Shown here: positions 16,028-22,633 of the stretch, piece by piece
How the letters are laid out: the number at the start of each line of letters is the position of its first letter
Position numbering within the stretch: the stretch's first letter is position 1
NCBI GenBank assembly: GCA_002710785.1
Contig: PAMC01000008.1
Coordinates: forward strand, 6,511-43,157
Length of the DNA stretch: 36,647 nucleotides
Reading direction: 5' to 3'
DNA from: a bacterium
GTDB lineage: Bacteria > Patescibacteriota > Minisyncoccia > Phycocordibacterales > UBA918
Translations under genes and position numbers: made by a program
The notes under the pieces: model-generated
What the model saw: the letters and a program-made list of their open reading frames with translations, nothing else
Databases searched by the model: none
Told to the model about the DNA's origin: nothing

Positions 16028-16738
16028 ATGACACACGTAGCTCACCCCTACATTCAGCGCATCGGTATTAACCGCGACTGGCGTAGCCGTTGGTTTACCA
16101 ACGACCCGCAAAAGTTTCGGGAGTACCTTCGCACTGACGCTGCAATTCGTAAGCTTCTCAACCAGAAGCTCACAGGCATGTCAGTTGATGCAATTGAAAT
16201 TGAACGAGACGAAAAGCAACTTCGCATTATCGTCAAAACTGCACGACCAGGCCTTGTGATCGGTCGTAGCGGAGAAGGGGCTACGCAGCTCAAGAAAGAC
16301 ATCGACATGCTGCTGCGCACCCTCAAGCTCTCTGAGAAACCAGAGATTAAGCTCGACATTGAAGAAATTCGCAACCCAGAAACGAGCGCCGCTGTGGTTG
16401 GCCAGATGGTTATGGAAGGCCTCGAAAAGCGCATGCCGTTTCGTCGGGTCCTCAAGCAGACCGTCGAGAAGGTAATGGCTAACCGCGATGTTGAAGGAGT
16501 TCGTATCATCGTTTCTGGTCGCCTTGGTGGCGCCGATATGGCCCGCCGCGAAGAGCTTAAGAAAGGTCGAATCCCACTACAAACCCTCCGTGCTGATATC
16601 GATTTTGCGCGCGTCCGGGCCAACCTCCCGTACGGTGTGATCGGTATTAAAGTCTGGATTTACCGCGGTGACGTATTCGCCGATCGTAATGCTGGTAAGC
16701 AAGACGACAGCGCGCCTCGTCGCGCACGCCGTGCCTAA
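16028..16738 (+). CDS. rpsC: 30S ribosomal protein uS3
   Basis: 236 aa. The KH domain signature is RPGLVIGRSGEGATQLKKDIDML (around residues 74-96). The C-terminal half contains RRVLKQTVEKVMANRDVEGVRIIVSGRLGGADMARREELKKGRIPLQTLRADIDFA, the mRNA-entry/helicase face, ending in a basic tail. It starts 12 nt after rplV in CGTATG context and is complete. Confidence 0.97.
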   Translation: MTHVAHPYIQRIGINRDWRSRWFTNDPQKFREYLRTDAAIRKLLNQKLTGMSVDAIEIERDEKQLRIIVKTARPGLVIGRSGEGATQLKKDIDMLLRTLKLSEKPEIKLDIEEIRNPETSAAVVGQMVMEGLEKRMPFRRVLKQTVEKVMANRDVEGVRIIVSGRLGGADMARREELKKGRIPLQTLRADIDFARVRANLPYGVIGIKVWIYRGDVFADRNAGKQDDSAPRRARRA

Positions 16739-16748
16739 GTAATTGCGT

Positions 16749-17183
16749 ATGTTATTCCCAAAGAAAGTTAAGCACCGCAAGTGGCAGATTGGTCGCAAGA
16801 GCCCGGAGAGGCTCGCGCGCCCCGAAACCCGCGGCATTACCGTGGCGTTTGGTAGCTACGGCCTGAAGGCAGTGACTCCAGCCCGCGTACGCTCAAACCA
16901 AATTGAGGCGGCCCGTCGCGTGATCTCACGTACCCTCGGCAAGACCGGTAAGACGTGGATCCGCATCTTTCCCGATAAACCAATTACCAAAAAGCCAGCT
17001 GAGGTTGGTATGGGTAAGGGTAAGGGAGACCCAGACCACTTTGTGTTTGAGGTGGCACCAGGCCGCGTTCTCTTTGAGATCGACGGTGTACCAGAGGAGG
17101 TAGCGCGCGAAGCGCTCCGCAAGGCAGCAGCCAAGCTGCCACTAAAAGGTCGATTTGTTACCCGTGAGGAAACTCGAGCCTAG
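16749..17183 (+). CDS. rplP: 50S ribosomal protein uL16
   Basis: 144 aa from the ATG at 16749 (MLFPKKVKHRKWQIGR), 10 nt after rpsC; the track's TTG start adds two residues only. Conserved features include FGSYGLKAVTPARVRSNQIEAARRVISR and the loop GMGKGKGDPDHFVFEVAPGRVLFEIDG, which reaches the A-site tRNA region. L16 is needed for the late, active 50S conformation. Confidence 0.97.
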   Translation: MLFPKKVKHRKWQIGRKSPERLARPETRGITVAFGSYGLKAVTPARVRSNQIEAARRVISRTLGKTGKTWIRIFPDKPITKKPAEVGMGKGKGDPDHFVFEVAPGRVLFEIDGVPEEVAREALRKAAAKLPLKGRFVTREETRA

Positions 17184-17189
17184 TTGCGT

Positions 17190-17384
17190 ATGAAAACAAT
17201 GCAAGAAATCGAAAAGATGTCAGACAAAGACCTCGCCAAGTTCGTCGAAGACGAGCGCGCAGTAATGCAGCAACATCGTTTTGGCACCGGCGGTCGCAAC
17301 GTGATGGCTGCCCGCGCGGCGAAGAAAAACGTCGCTCGCGCCCTCACCGTGTTAACCGCTCGCAGTAATGCGGCAACTAAGTAA
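17190..17384 (+). CDS. rpmC: 50S ribosomal protein uL29
   Basis: 64 aa from the ATG at 17190 (MKTMQEIEKMSDKDLAKFVEDERAVMQQHRFGTGG). The two-helix hairpin pattern and operon position identify L29. The second half (RNVMAARAAKKNVARALTVLTARS) corresponds to the conserved ArgxxKkxIARixT helix but with the Lys/Arg order altered. It sits near the tunnel exit beside L23. The identification rests partly on its place between rplP and rpsQ. Confidence 0.88.
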   Translation: MKTMQEIEKMSDKDLAKFVEDERAVMQQHRFGTGGRNVMAARAAKKNVARALTVLTARSNAATK

Positions 17385-17389
17385 TTGGT

Positions 17390-17638
17390 ATGAGTGAAAC
17401 AACAACCAAGACTGGCGGTCGCGTGCTTCGCGGCACCGTGGTGGCCAGCAAAATGAAAGACACCATCACCGTGGCGGTTGAACGCTACGTCAAGCACAAC
17501 AAGTACAAGAAGTACCAGCGTCGTACCAAGAAGTATCTCGTACACGATGCGGGTAACAGCGCTGCAGTAGGCAGCAAGGTCGAAATTAAAGAAACAGCAC
17601 CGATGAGTAAGCGCAAGCGCTTCACCCTCGTTAAGTAA
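17390..17638 (+). CDS. rpsQ: 30S ribosomal protein uS17
   Basis: 82 aa. An OB-fold with the S17 signatures RGTVVASKMKDTITVAVERYVKHNKYKKYQRRTKKYLVHD and the KVEIKETAPMSKRKRF strand/loop (SKxKRF motif). It is an early 16S 5'-domain binder. Start ATG 5 nt after rpmC (GGTATG context). Confidence 0.96.
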   Translation: MSETTTKTGGRVLRGTVVASKMKDTITVAVERYVKHNKYKKYQRRTKKYLVHDAGNSAAVGSKVEIKETAPMSKRKRFTLVK

Positions 17639-17645
17639 TTCGCGT

Positions 17646-18017
17646 ATGATTCAACCACAATCAATCGTTAAGATTACCGACAACTCTGGCGGTAAAATTG
17701 GTCGCGTGTTTAAGGTGCTTGGTGGCTCTAAGAAGCGCTACGCTGAGCTCGGCGAAATGGTCGTGCTCTCAGTACAGACTGCCGAGCCGCGTAAGCCAGT
17801 AAAGAAAAAGGACGTCGTGTACGGTATCGTGGTGCGCCAGCGCAAGCCATACCGTCGTAAAGACGGTTCGTACGTCAGTTTCGACGACAACGCGGTTGTG
17901 CTCGTCGACAAAGAGAAGGGAGAGCCGCGCGCTAACCGCGTGTTTGGCCCGATTCCGCGCGAAATGTCGGAGAAGGGCTACCAGCGCATCGCGTCGCTCG
18001 CACCCGAAGTTGTTTAG
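17646..18017 (+). CDS. rplN: 50S ribosomal protein uL14
   Basis: 123 aa, the family's usual size. MIQPQSIVKITDNSGGKIGRVFKVLGGSKKRYAELGEMVVLSVQTAEP, then KKKDVVYGIVVRQRKPYRRKDGSYVSFDDNAVVLVDKEKGEPRANRVFGPIPREMSEKGYQRIASLAPEVV. It forms an inter-subunit bridge and is the RsfS docking site. 17 nt separate it from rplX. Confidence 0.97.
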   Translation: MIQPQSIVKITDNSGGKIGRVFKVLGGSKKRYAELGEMVVLSVQTAEPRKPVKKKDVVYGIVVRQRKPYRRKDGSYVSFDDNAVVLVDKEKGEPRANRVFGPIPREMSEKGYQRIASLAPEVV

Positions 18018-18034
18018 TCGCTAATCCACCAACT

Positions 18035-18334
18035 ATGAAAATCAAAAAAGGAGATTCAGTGATGGTTATCGCCGGTAAGGACAAAGGCAAGACAGGCACC
18101 GTCAGTCGCGCCCTCCCCAAGACCGAGCAGGTAGTTATCGAAGGGGTGAATGTGGCGACCAAGCACCAAAAAAATCGCCGCGTGCGCTCACAAGGGCAGA
18201 TTATCGAAATTGAGCGCCCGATCCACGTCTCAAACGTTGCGCTCGCAGTTGACGGTAAGCCATCTCGTGTTGGCTACCAGGTGAGTGAGGGCACAAAAGA
18301 GCGTATTGCTAAGAAAACCGGCAAGACCGTGTAA
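18035..18334 (+). CDS. rplX: 50S ribosomal protein uL24
   Basis: 99 aa. It starts MKIKKGDSVMVIAGKDKGKTGTVSRALPKTEQVVIEGVNVATKHQK, the KOW motif that initiates 50S assembly, and ends with the RPIHVSNVALAV...RVGYQV segment. An in-frame AAAAAAGGAG stretch is internal and is not a Shine-Dalgarno for another gene. Confidence 0.97.
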   Translation: MKIKKGDSVMVIAGKDKGKTGTVSRALPKTEQVVIEGVNVATKHQKNRRVRSQGQIIEIERPIHVSNVALAVDGKPSRVGYQVSEGTKERIAKKTGKTV

Positions 18335-18344
18335 GTAATCGAGT

Positions 18345-18896
18345 ATGGAAAACACCAAAACCAAACTAACGACTGCCTTTGCGGCACTCAAGGGTACGCT
18401 CGGCTACGGTAACGTCATGCAGACGCCACGGATTGAGAAAATTGTGGTCTCAACCGGTACTGGCAAGATTGATGACAAGCAAAAAATTGCCATCATCGAA
18501 GATCGCCTCGCTCGCATTACTGGCCAAAAGGCCTCACCACGCCCAGCCAAGAAGTCGATTGCGTCGTTTAAGCTACGTGAGGGCGATATTATTGGCTACC
18601 AAGTGACGCTGCGCGGTGCACGCATGCAGCACTTCCTCGACAAGCTCATCCACGTTGCGCTCCCGCAGACCCGCGACTTCCGCGGTCTTAAGTTGAGCGC
18701 CATTGACGAAATGGGCAACTACACTATCGGGATCAAAGACAACACTATTTTCCCGGAGTGTGCCGATGAGGAGCTTAAAGATGTCTTCAGCCTCGCGATT
18801 ACCATCGTGACGACTGCCAAGAGCAAAGAAGAAGCTAAGGCGTTCTTAGAACACCTCAACCTTCCGCTCCAGAAAGAAGAAGCAGCGACTGAGTAA
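18345..18896 (+). CDS. rplE: 50S ribosomal protein uL5
   Basis: 183 aa. PRIEKIVVSTGTGKIDD, ITGQKASPRPAKKSIASFKLREGDIIGYQVTLRGARMQHFLDKLIHVALPQTRDFRGL and NYTIGIKDNTIFPE identify L5, which binds 5S rRNA and bridges to the 30S head. Normally rpsN follows. Here a strong terminator and a minus-strand gene intervene, so the spc operon is split at this point. Confidence 0.97.
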   Translation: MENTKTKLTTAFAALKGTLGYGNVMQTPRIEKIVVSTGTGKIDDKQKIAIIEDRLARITGQKASPRPAKKSIASFKLREGDIIGYQVTLRGARMQHFLDKLIHVALPQTRDFRGLKLSAIDEMGNYTIGIKDNTIFPECADEELKDVFSLAITIVTTAKSKEEAKAFLEHLNLPLQKEEAATE

Positions 18897-18910
18897 GTCA
18901 CAGTACTCGC

Positions 18911-18953
18911 TACACAAAACGGCCGGCAGCGTAGCTGCCGGCCGTTTTGTGTA
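18911..18953 (+). terminator. Intrinsic terminator after rplE
   Basis: A perfect 20-bp stem, TACACAAAACGGCCGGCAGC / GCTGCCGGCCGTTTTGTGTA, with loop GTA and a TTTT in the 3' arm. Confidence 0.9.
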
Positions 18954-18957
18954 CACA

Positions 18958-18991
18958 GAAAAAGAAAAAGGCCGCGCAAATTGCGCGACCC
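18958..18991 (-). terminator. Intrinsic terminator of the minus-strand membrane-protein gene
   Basis: On the minus strand GGTCGCGCAATTTGCGCGGCC is followed by TTTTTCTTTTTC. Confidence 0.65.
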
Positions 18992-19002
18992 CAAAGAACT
19001 TG

Positions 19003-19704
19003 TCACTCGGCAGGCAACGTGTTGGCCGGCGAAATTTCTGCAAGATGATCTCTGACCTCTTCCAGCATCAGTGTCGTGTCGGGATCAGTCTGCTCCGCGA
19101 CATGGCTCGTCATAGAATAGAGCAGGGCGTGGACTGCAGTCAAAGCCTCTTGCGAGGCTGTGTATCTCGCCAGTCCGCCTGTGCGGTCGATGATCGCCAA
19201 AGTTTCCTCGACGATCCTCCGCGTCTCGTTGATGACATGCTCATGCCGGCTAAACTCGCGCTGTAGACCCATCACGAGCTCCAAAACACCACGTTCTCTT
19301 CGGTAGTCCTCGAGATCACCTCCCAGGTGTTTTTGCAAGGCCAGCTCGACACCGAAGGCAATATCACGATCGACATCGTGAAGCCGGTGCACCTTTTCAT
19401 CATAGACGCGCAGTGCGAAAGACGCTAACGACGCCAAAAAAAGGAGGATGGTCATCGCTCCGTTGGCGAAGTGTGCTTGCAGGAGTTCTTCCAACGCTAG
19501 AATTTCTCCCGAGCTGACATACTCAGCGTACTGCCGAGAGAGTAGGTAGCCGCTGAGTATCATGAGCACAAGGAGTGCCCAACCGGTCACCAAGAACCAT
19601 GGTTGACGCCAACGAAGGCGTCTGCACCGGTCTAGGCGTTCAGCGGTTTCCAGCTGAAGCCGTTCCTGGGGAGTGAGCGGCGTTACCGCAACTTTTTGTG
19701 ACAT
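19003..19704 (-). CDS. Two-TM membrane protein of unknown function
   Basis: 233 aa from the ATG at 19704 (MSQKVAVTPL), chosen because GGAGAAGGG lies 5 nt upstream; the track's start at 19755 adds 17 unlikely residues. A basic N-terminal segment (ERLDRCRRLRWRQ) is followed by two transmembrane helices (about 36-57 and 80-102), then a cytoplasmic or peripheral helical domain of about 125 residues rich in Glu, Arg and His (YDEKVHRLHDVDRDIAFGVELALQKHLGG ... LLYSMTSHVAEQTDPDTTLMLEEVRDHLAEI). I do not recognise the family. It lies against the ribosomal operons, between rplE and rpsZ, with its own Shine-Dalgarno and terminator, suggesting insertion. Confidence 0.6.
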   Translation of the reverse strand: MSQKVAVTPLTPQERLQLETAERLDRCRRLRWRQPWFLVTGWALLVLMILSGYLLSRQYAEYVSSGEILALEELLQAHFANGAMTILLFLASLASFALRVYDEKVHRLHDVDRDIAFGVELALQKHLGGDLEDYRRERGVLELVMGLQREFSRHEHVINETRRIVEETLAIIDRTGGLARYTASQEALTAVHALLYSMTSHVAEQTDPDTTLMLEEVRDHLAEISPANTLPAE

Positions 19705-19778
19705 GTACCCTTCTCCGATTTCGCTTTTGTTCTGCCGACTACCATACAACACCATCTCATTTTTGCAATACTTTAGGC

Positions 19779-19806
19779 TTGAATTTTGCGCTCAATACCG
19801 TATAGT
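19779..19806 (+). promoter_or_regulatory. Promoter of the rpsZ-secY operon
   Basis: TTGAAT (19779-19784), 16 nt, TATAGT (19801-19806). The 90-nt leader contains hairpins GCTGAC/GTCAGC (19819-19836) and TCGGC/GCCGA (about 19858-19875). Confidence 0.65.
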
Positions 19807-19901
19807 AGGCGCACCTCAGCTGACGGTCGAGTCAGCGAGATATTAGTAGGGTGTGAGTCGGCATCAACTAGCCGATACCATACCGATATAACCATAACCA
19901 G

Positions 19902-20087
19902 ATGGCACGAAAAGCAATCGTGGTCCGCGCGCAGCGCGAACCAAAATACAAGTGCCGGGTGGTCCGTCGTTGTAGTCTTTGTGGACGCAAGCACGGGTAC
20001 ATGCGCGACTTCGACATGTGCCGCATCTGCTTCCGTGAAGCTGCGCACGAGGGACACATCCCAGGTATCAAAAAATCATCATGGTAA
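19902..20087 (+). CDS. rpsZ: 30S ribosomal protein uS14, zinc-binding type
   Basis: 61 aa, the short Zn form of S14. The CxxC pairs C24-SL-C27 and C40-RI-C43 coordinate zinc, and [33 protein letters not shown] is the conserved C-terminus that packs in the 30S head. Promoter-proximal gene of the second spc half. Its last codons overlap the rpsH start by 7 nt, so translation is probably coupled. Confidence 0.96.
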   Translation: MARKAIVVRAQREPKYKCRVVRRCSLCGRKHGYMRDFDMCRICFREAAHEGHIPGIKKSSW

Positions 20088-20476
20088 GCGATACAGTCGG
20101 AGACTTCATCATTCAGTTGAAGAACGCTGGCGCCGTGGGTAAAACCCAGGTATTGCTACCGTATTCGAAACTGAAGCACGCTATTGCAACGAAGTTGGCA
20201 GACGCCGGCTACGTGGCAGAAGTAGCGGCTGATGGAGCGGGAGTAACGAAAAAACTCTCAGTAACCTTAAAGTACGACGCAGCTGGTCGCCACCACATCA
20301 ATGGGGTGAAGCGCATCAGCAAGCCAGGTCGACGTTTGTACGCAGGAGTAGCGGAAATTCATCCGGTTAAGTTTGGTAAGGGTAACCTCATTCTCTCAAC
20401 ACCTGCCGGCATCCTCACTGATGAGGAGGCACGCGCGCAGCACGTTGGTGGTGAGCAGCTCTTCACCATTTGGTAG
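20081..20476 (+). CDS. rpsH: 30S ribosomal protein uS8
   Basis: 131 aa. [45 protein letters not shown] is the typical N-terminus, and the C-terminal [13 protein letters not shown] and [26 protein letters not shown] are the 16S helix-21 binding signatures. In enterobacteria S8 represses the spc operon by binding mRNA at rplE. Here rplE is in a different transcription unit, so that circuit would have to differ. Confidence 0.97.
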   Translation: MVSDTVGDFIIQLKNAGAVGKTQVLLPYSKLKHAIATKLADAGYVAEVAADGAGVTKKLSVTLKYDAAGRHHINGVKRISKPGRRLYAGVAEIHPVKFGKGNLILSTPAGILTDEEARAQHVGGEQLFTIW

Positions 20477-20479
20477 CCT

Positions 20480-21013
20480 ATGTCTCGATTAGGAAAACAA
20501 ACCACAGAAATCCCGAGTGGGGTCGATGTGAGCGTGGCCGACAACACCCTAACGGTGAAAGGTCCAAAAGCAACCCTCACCCGTCCGGTGCACAAAGACG
20601 TAACCGTCGAGGTGACTGCCGACGGTGTGAGCGTGACGCCAAATAGCGAAACGAAGCTCGCCCGTTCACTCTGGGGCACCTTTGCTGCCCACGTTAAGAA
20701 CATGGTGCAAGGAGTAACCGACGGGTTCGAGAAGAAGCTCGAGATCGAAGGCGTGGGGTACCGCGCTGAGATGAAGGGACGCACCCTGTCACTAAACGTC
20801 GGCTTCTCACACCCAGTTGAGCTTGAGGTCCCCGAGGGGCTTGAAGCGACCGTCGAGAAGAACGTCATCACCATTACTGGTGCAGACAAGGACGCGCTGG
20901 GGCAGTTTGCTGCCAACGTGCGCAAGGTCAAGAAACCTGAGCCATACAAAGGTAAGGGTATTCGGTACCAGGGTGAGTACATTATCCGTAAGCAAGGTAA
21001 GAAAGCTGTCTAA
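20480..21013 (+). CDS. rplF: 50S ribosomal protein uL6
   Basis: 177 aa, the usual size. It has the two repeated L6 domains: IPSGVDVSVADNTLTVKGPKATLTR and the second half IEGVGYRAEMKGRTLSLNVGFSHPVELEVPEGLEATVEKNVITITGADKDALGQFAANVRKVKKPEPYKGKGIRYQGEYIIRKQGKKAV, containing the KPEPYKGKGIRY signature. It binds near the sarcin-ricin loop. The stop codon overlaps the 5' arm of element G. Confidence 0.97.
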   Translation: MSRLGKQTTEIPSGVDVSVADNTLTVKGPKATLTRPVHKDVTVEVTADGVSVTPNSETKLARSLWGTFAAHVKNMVQGVTDGFEKKLEIEGVGYRAEMKGRTLSLNVGFSHPVELEVPEGLEATVEKNVITITGADKDALGQFAANVRKVKKPEPYKGKGIRYQGEYIIRKQGKKAV

Positions 21014-21132
21014 ACGATCAAAATCACACCATTTGCTTTGTCGCCACTGCGATTTTGGCAGTCGCCGTATATCAAATACGTCTTCTTTCAAAATCTTGAG
21101 GCTTCGCGCAACTGGCCCAATTTTGAACGTTT
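21012..21132 (+). repeat. Intergenic palindromic element G (rplF-rplR)
   Basis: Outer stem AAACGATCAAAAT (21012-21024) / ATTTTGAACGTTT (21120-21132), 12 of 13 pairs. Inner stem GATTTTG (21051-21057) / CAAAATC (21089-21095) with CGTAT-ATCAA-ATACG in the loop, and GGCTTCGCGCA on the 3' side. Same architecture as elements A-D with a weaker motif match. It begins inside the rplF stop codon and lies within the operon. Confidence 0.55.
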
Positions 21133-21154
21133 AGATTTGTAATCAACATCTCGT

Positions 21155-21508
21155 ATGACAAACAAATCACAACAAAAGACAGCTGCTCGCACCGCCCGCC
21201 ACGCGCGCATTCGCGCTCGTGTTAAGGGCACCGCTGAGCGCCCTCGTCTTGCGGTGTACCGCAGCAATAAGTTCCTCTACGCTCAGCTCATTAACGACGC
21301 TGAAGCGAAGACAATTGCAGCGGCTGATACCCGCGCCAGCAAAGCCAAAACACCGGCTGAGCGCGCTGTAGAGCTCGGTAAATCTATTGCCGACGCTGCC
21401 AAGAAAGCCAAAGTTGAAGCAGTAGTATTTGACCGCGGCGGCTTTCTCTTTGCGGGCACTATTAAGGCCTTTGCCGATAGCGCACGCGAGAACGGCCTAA
21501 CGTTCTAA
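21155..21508 (+). CDS. rplR: 50S ribosomal protein uL18
   Basis: 117 aa. ARTARHARIRARVKGTAERPRLAVYRSNKFLYAQLINDAEAKTIAAADTRAS is the L18 core strand region that binds 5S rRNA, and the C-terminal FDRGGFLFAGTIKAFADSARENGLTF matches the conserved FDRgGyxYHGRVkALAdAARExGL motif, with FLFAG replacing YxYHG. Start in CGTATG context. Confidence 0.96.
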   Translation: MTNKSQQKTAARTARHARIRARVKGTAERPRLAVYRSNKFLYAQLINDAEAKTIAAADTRASKAKTPAERAVELGKSIADAAKKAKVEAVVFDRGGFLFAGTIKAFADSARENGLTF

Positions 21509-21531
21509 CCACTATTAGTTAATCAGTAATT

Positions 21532-22173
21532 ATGACTGAAGAAAAAAAGCCGGAAGCTACAACTGAGACTCCAACCAAGGAGGCTCCAGCAGCCACCAAA
21601 ACCGCTGCTACCGATGCACCTGCTACCGACCAGTCACGCGGAGAACGCAAAGAGCGTGCACCGCGTCGAGGTCGTGGTGGTGAACGCGGTGGTCGTGGAC
21701 GTCGCCCTCGCCGGGGTGACCGTGGACGTGAACGAACGCGTCCTGAGTATGATCAGAAAATCATCAGCATTCGACGCGTCACGCGTGTGATGGCTGGTGG
21801 TCGTCGCTTTAGCTTCTCCGTCTCCATGGTTATTGGCGACAAGAAGGGTAAGGTTGGCGTTGGCGTCGGTAAAGCCGGCGACACACAATTGGCGATCGAA
21901 AAGGCTATGCGCAACGCCAAGAAAAACCTCATCGTCGTGCCAATGAACAAAGAGCACGTTATCCCGCACGACGTACACACCAAGTACGCCTCAAGCGAGG
22001 TGATGATTATGCCAGCACCAGGCCGCGGACTCGTGGCTGGTAGCTCAGTGCGTACCGTACTTGAGCTCGCTGGTGTACGTGATGTAACTGCGAAGATTTT
22101 CTCTCGCAGTAAGAACAAACTTAATAATGCTCGCGCTGCTGTCGAGGCGCTCAAGCAGCTTAAAACCAACTAG
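21532..22173 (+). CDS. rpsE: 30S ribosomal protein uS5 with RGG-rich N-terminal extension
   Basis: 213 aa against about 165 in most bacteria. Residues 1-35 are Thr/Ala/Glu-rich and 36-70 are an Arg/Gly block (RGERKERAPRRGRGGERGGRGRRPRRGDRGRERTRPEYD). The core begins KIISIRRVTRVMAGGRRFSFSVSMVIGDKKGKVGVGVGKAGDTQLAIEKAMRNAKKNLI (dsRBD-like) and ends VRTVLELAGVRDVTAKIFSRSKNKLNNARAAVEAL. The RGG block should bind RNA near the mRNA entry site (inference). rplO follows after 2 nt, with no rpmD between them. Confidence 0.96.
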   Translation: MTEEKKPEATTETPTKEAPAATKTAATDAPATDQSRGERKERAPRRGRGGERGGRGRRPRRGDRGRERTRPEYDQKIISIRRVTRVMAGGRRFSFSVSMVIGDKKGKVGVGVGKAGDTQLAIEKAMRNAKKNLIVVPMNKEHVIPHDVHTKYASSEVMIMPAPGRGLVAGSSVRTVLELAGVRDVTAKIFSRSKNKLNNARAAVEALKQLKTN

Positions 22174-22175
22174 GT

Positions 22176-22619
22176 ATGCAGCTTCACGAACTAAAACCAA
22201 CCAAGAAGCGCACAGTCGCTAAGCGCATCGGGCGTGGTGGTAAACGCGGTAAGACCTCTGGCCGTGGTCACAAAGGTCAGAAAGCTCGTGCTGGTAACAG
22301 CACGCGTCCAGAAATCCGCGAGCAGATTAAGAAACTGCCGAAGCTCCGTGGTCACGGTGTAAACCGTGCGAAGACCGTTAACAACGAACGTGTCCTCCCC
22401 GCGGTGATTAACGTTGCGGCCCTCAATGAGTTTGACGGGACCGACGTCTCGCCAAAGACGCTCGTTGCCGCTGGCTTGGTAGCCAGTCGTCGCAAAAGCG
22501 CACCTGCAGTGAAGATTCTCGGCAACGGTGAGCTTAGCAAAAAGCTCAGCGTAAGTGGCTGTCTCGTGTCAAAAACCGCCAAGGAGAAGATCGAGAGCGC
22601 TGGCGGGAGCGTTGCGTAG
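22176..22619 (+). CDS. rplO: 50S ribosomal protein uL15
   Basis: 147 aa. MQLHELKPTKKRTVAKRIGRGGKRGKTSGRGHKGQKARAGNSTRPEIREQIKKLPKLRGHG is the glycine-rich N-terminal extension typical of L15, and the globular part ends VSGCLVSKTAKEKIESAGGSVA. It directly follows rpsE; uL30 (rpmD), usually between the two, is absent, as known for CPR bacteria. Confidence 0.97.
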   Translation: MQLHELKPTKKRTVAKRIGRGGKRGKTSGRGHKGQKARAGNSTRPEIREQIKKLPKLRGHGVNRAKTVNNERVLPAVINVAALNEFDGTDVSPKTLVAAGLVASRRKSAPAVKILGNGELSKKLSVSGCLVSKTAKEKIESAGGSVA

Positions 22620-22633
22620 TATACTAATATTCT

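Noticed and set aside
18046-18055. AAAAAAGGAG within rplX as a Shine-Dalgarno for a downstream start
   Set aside because: It lies in codons 4-7 of rplX, whose N-terminal MKIKKGD is conserved; an internal start would delete the KOW motif.
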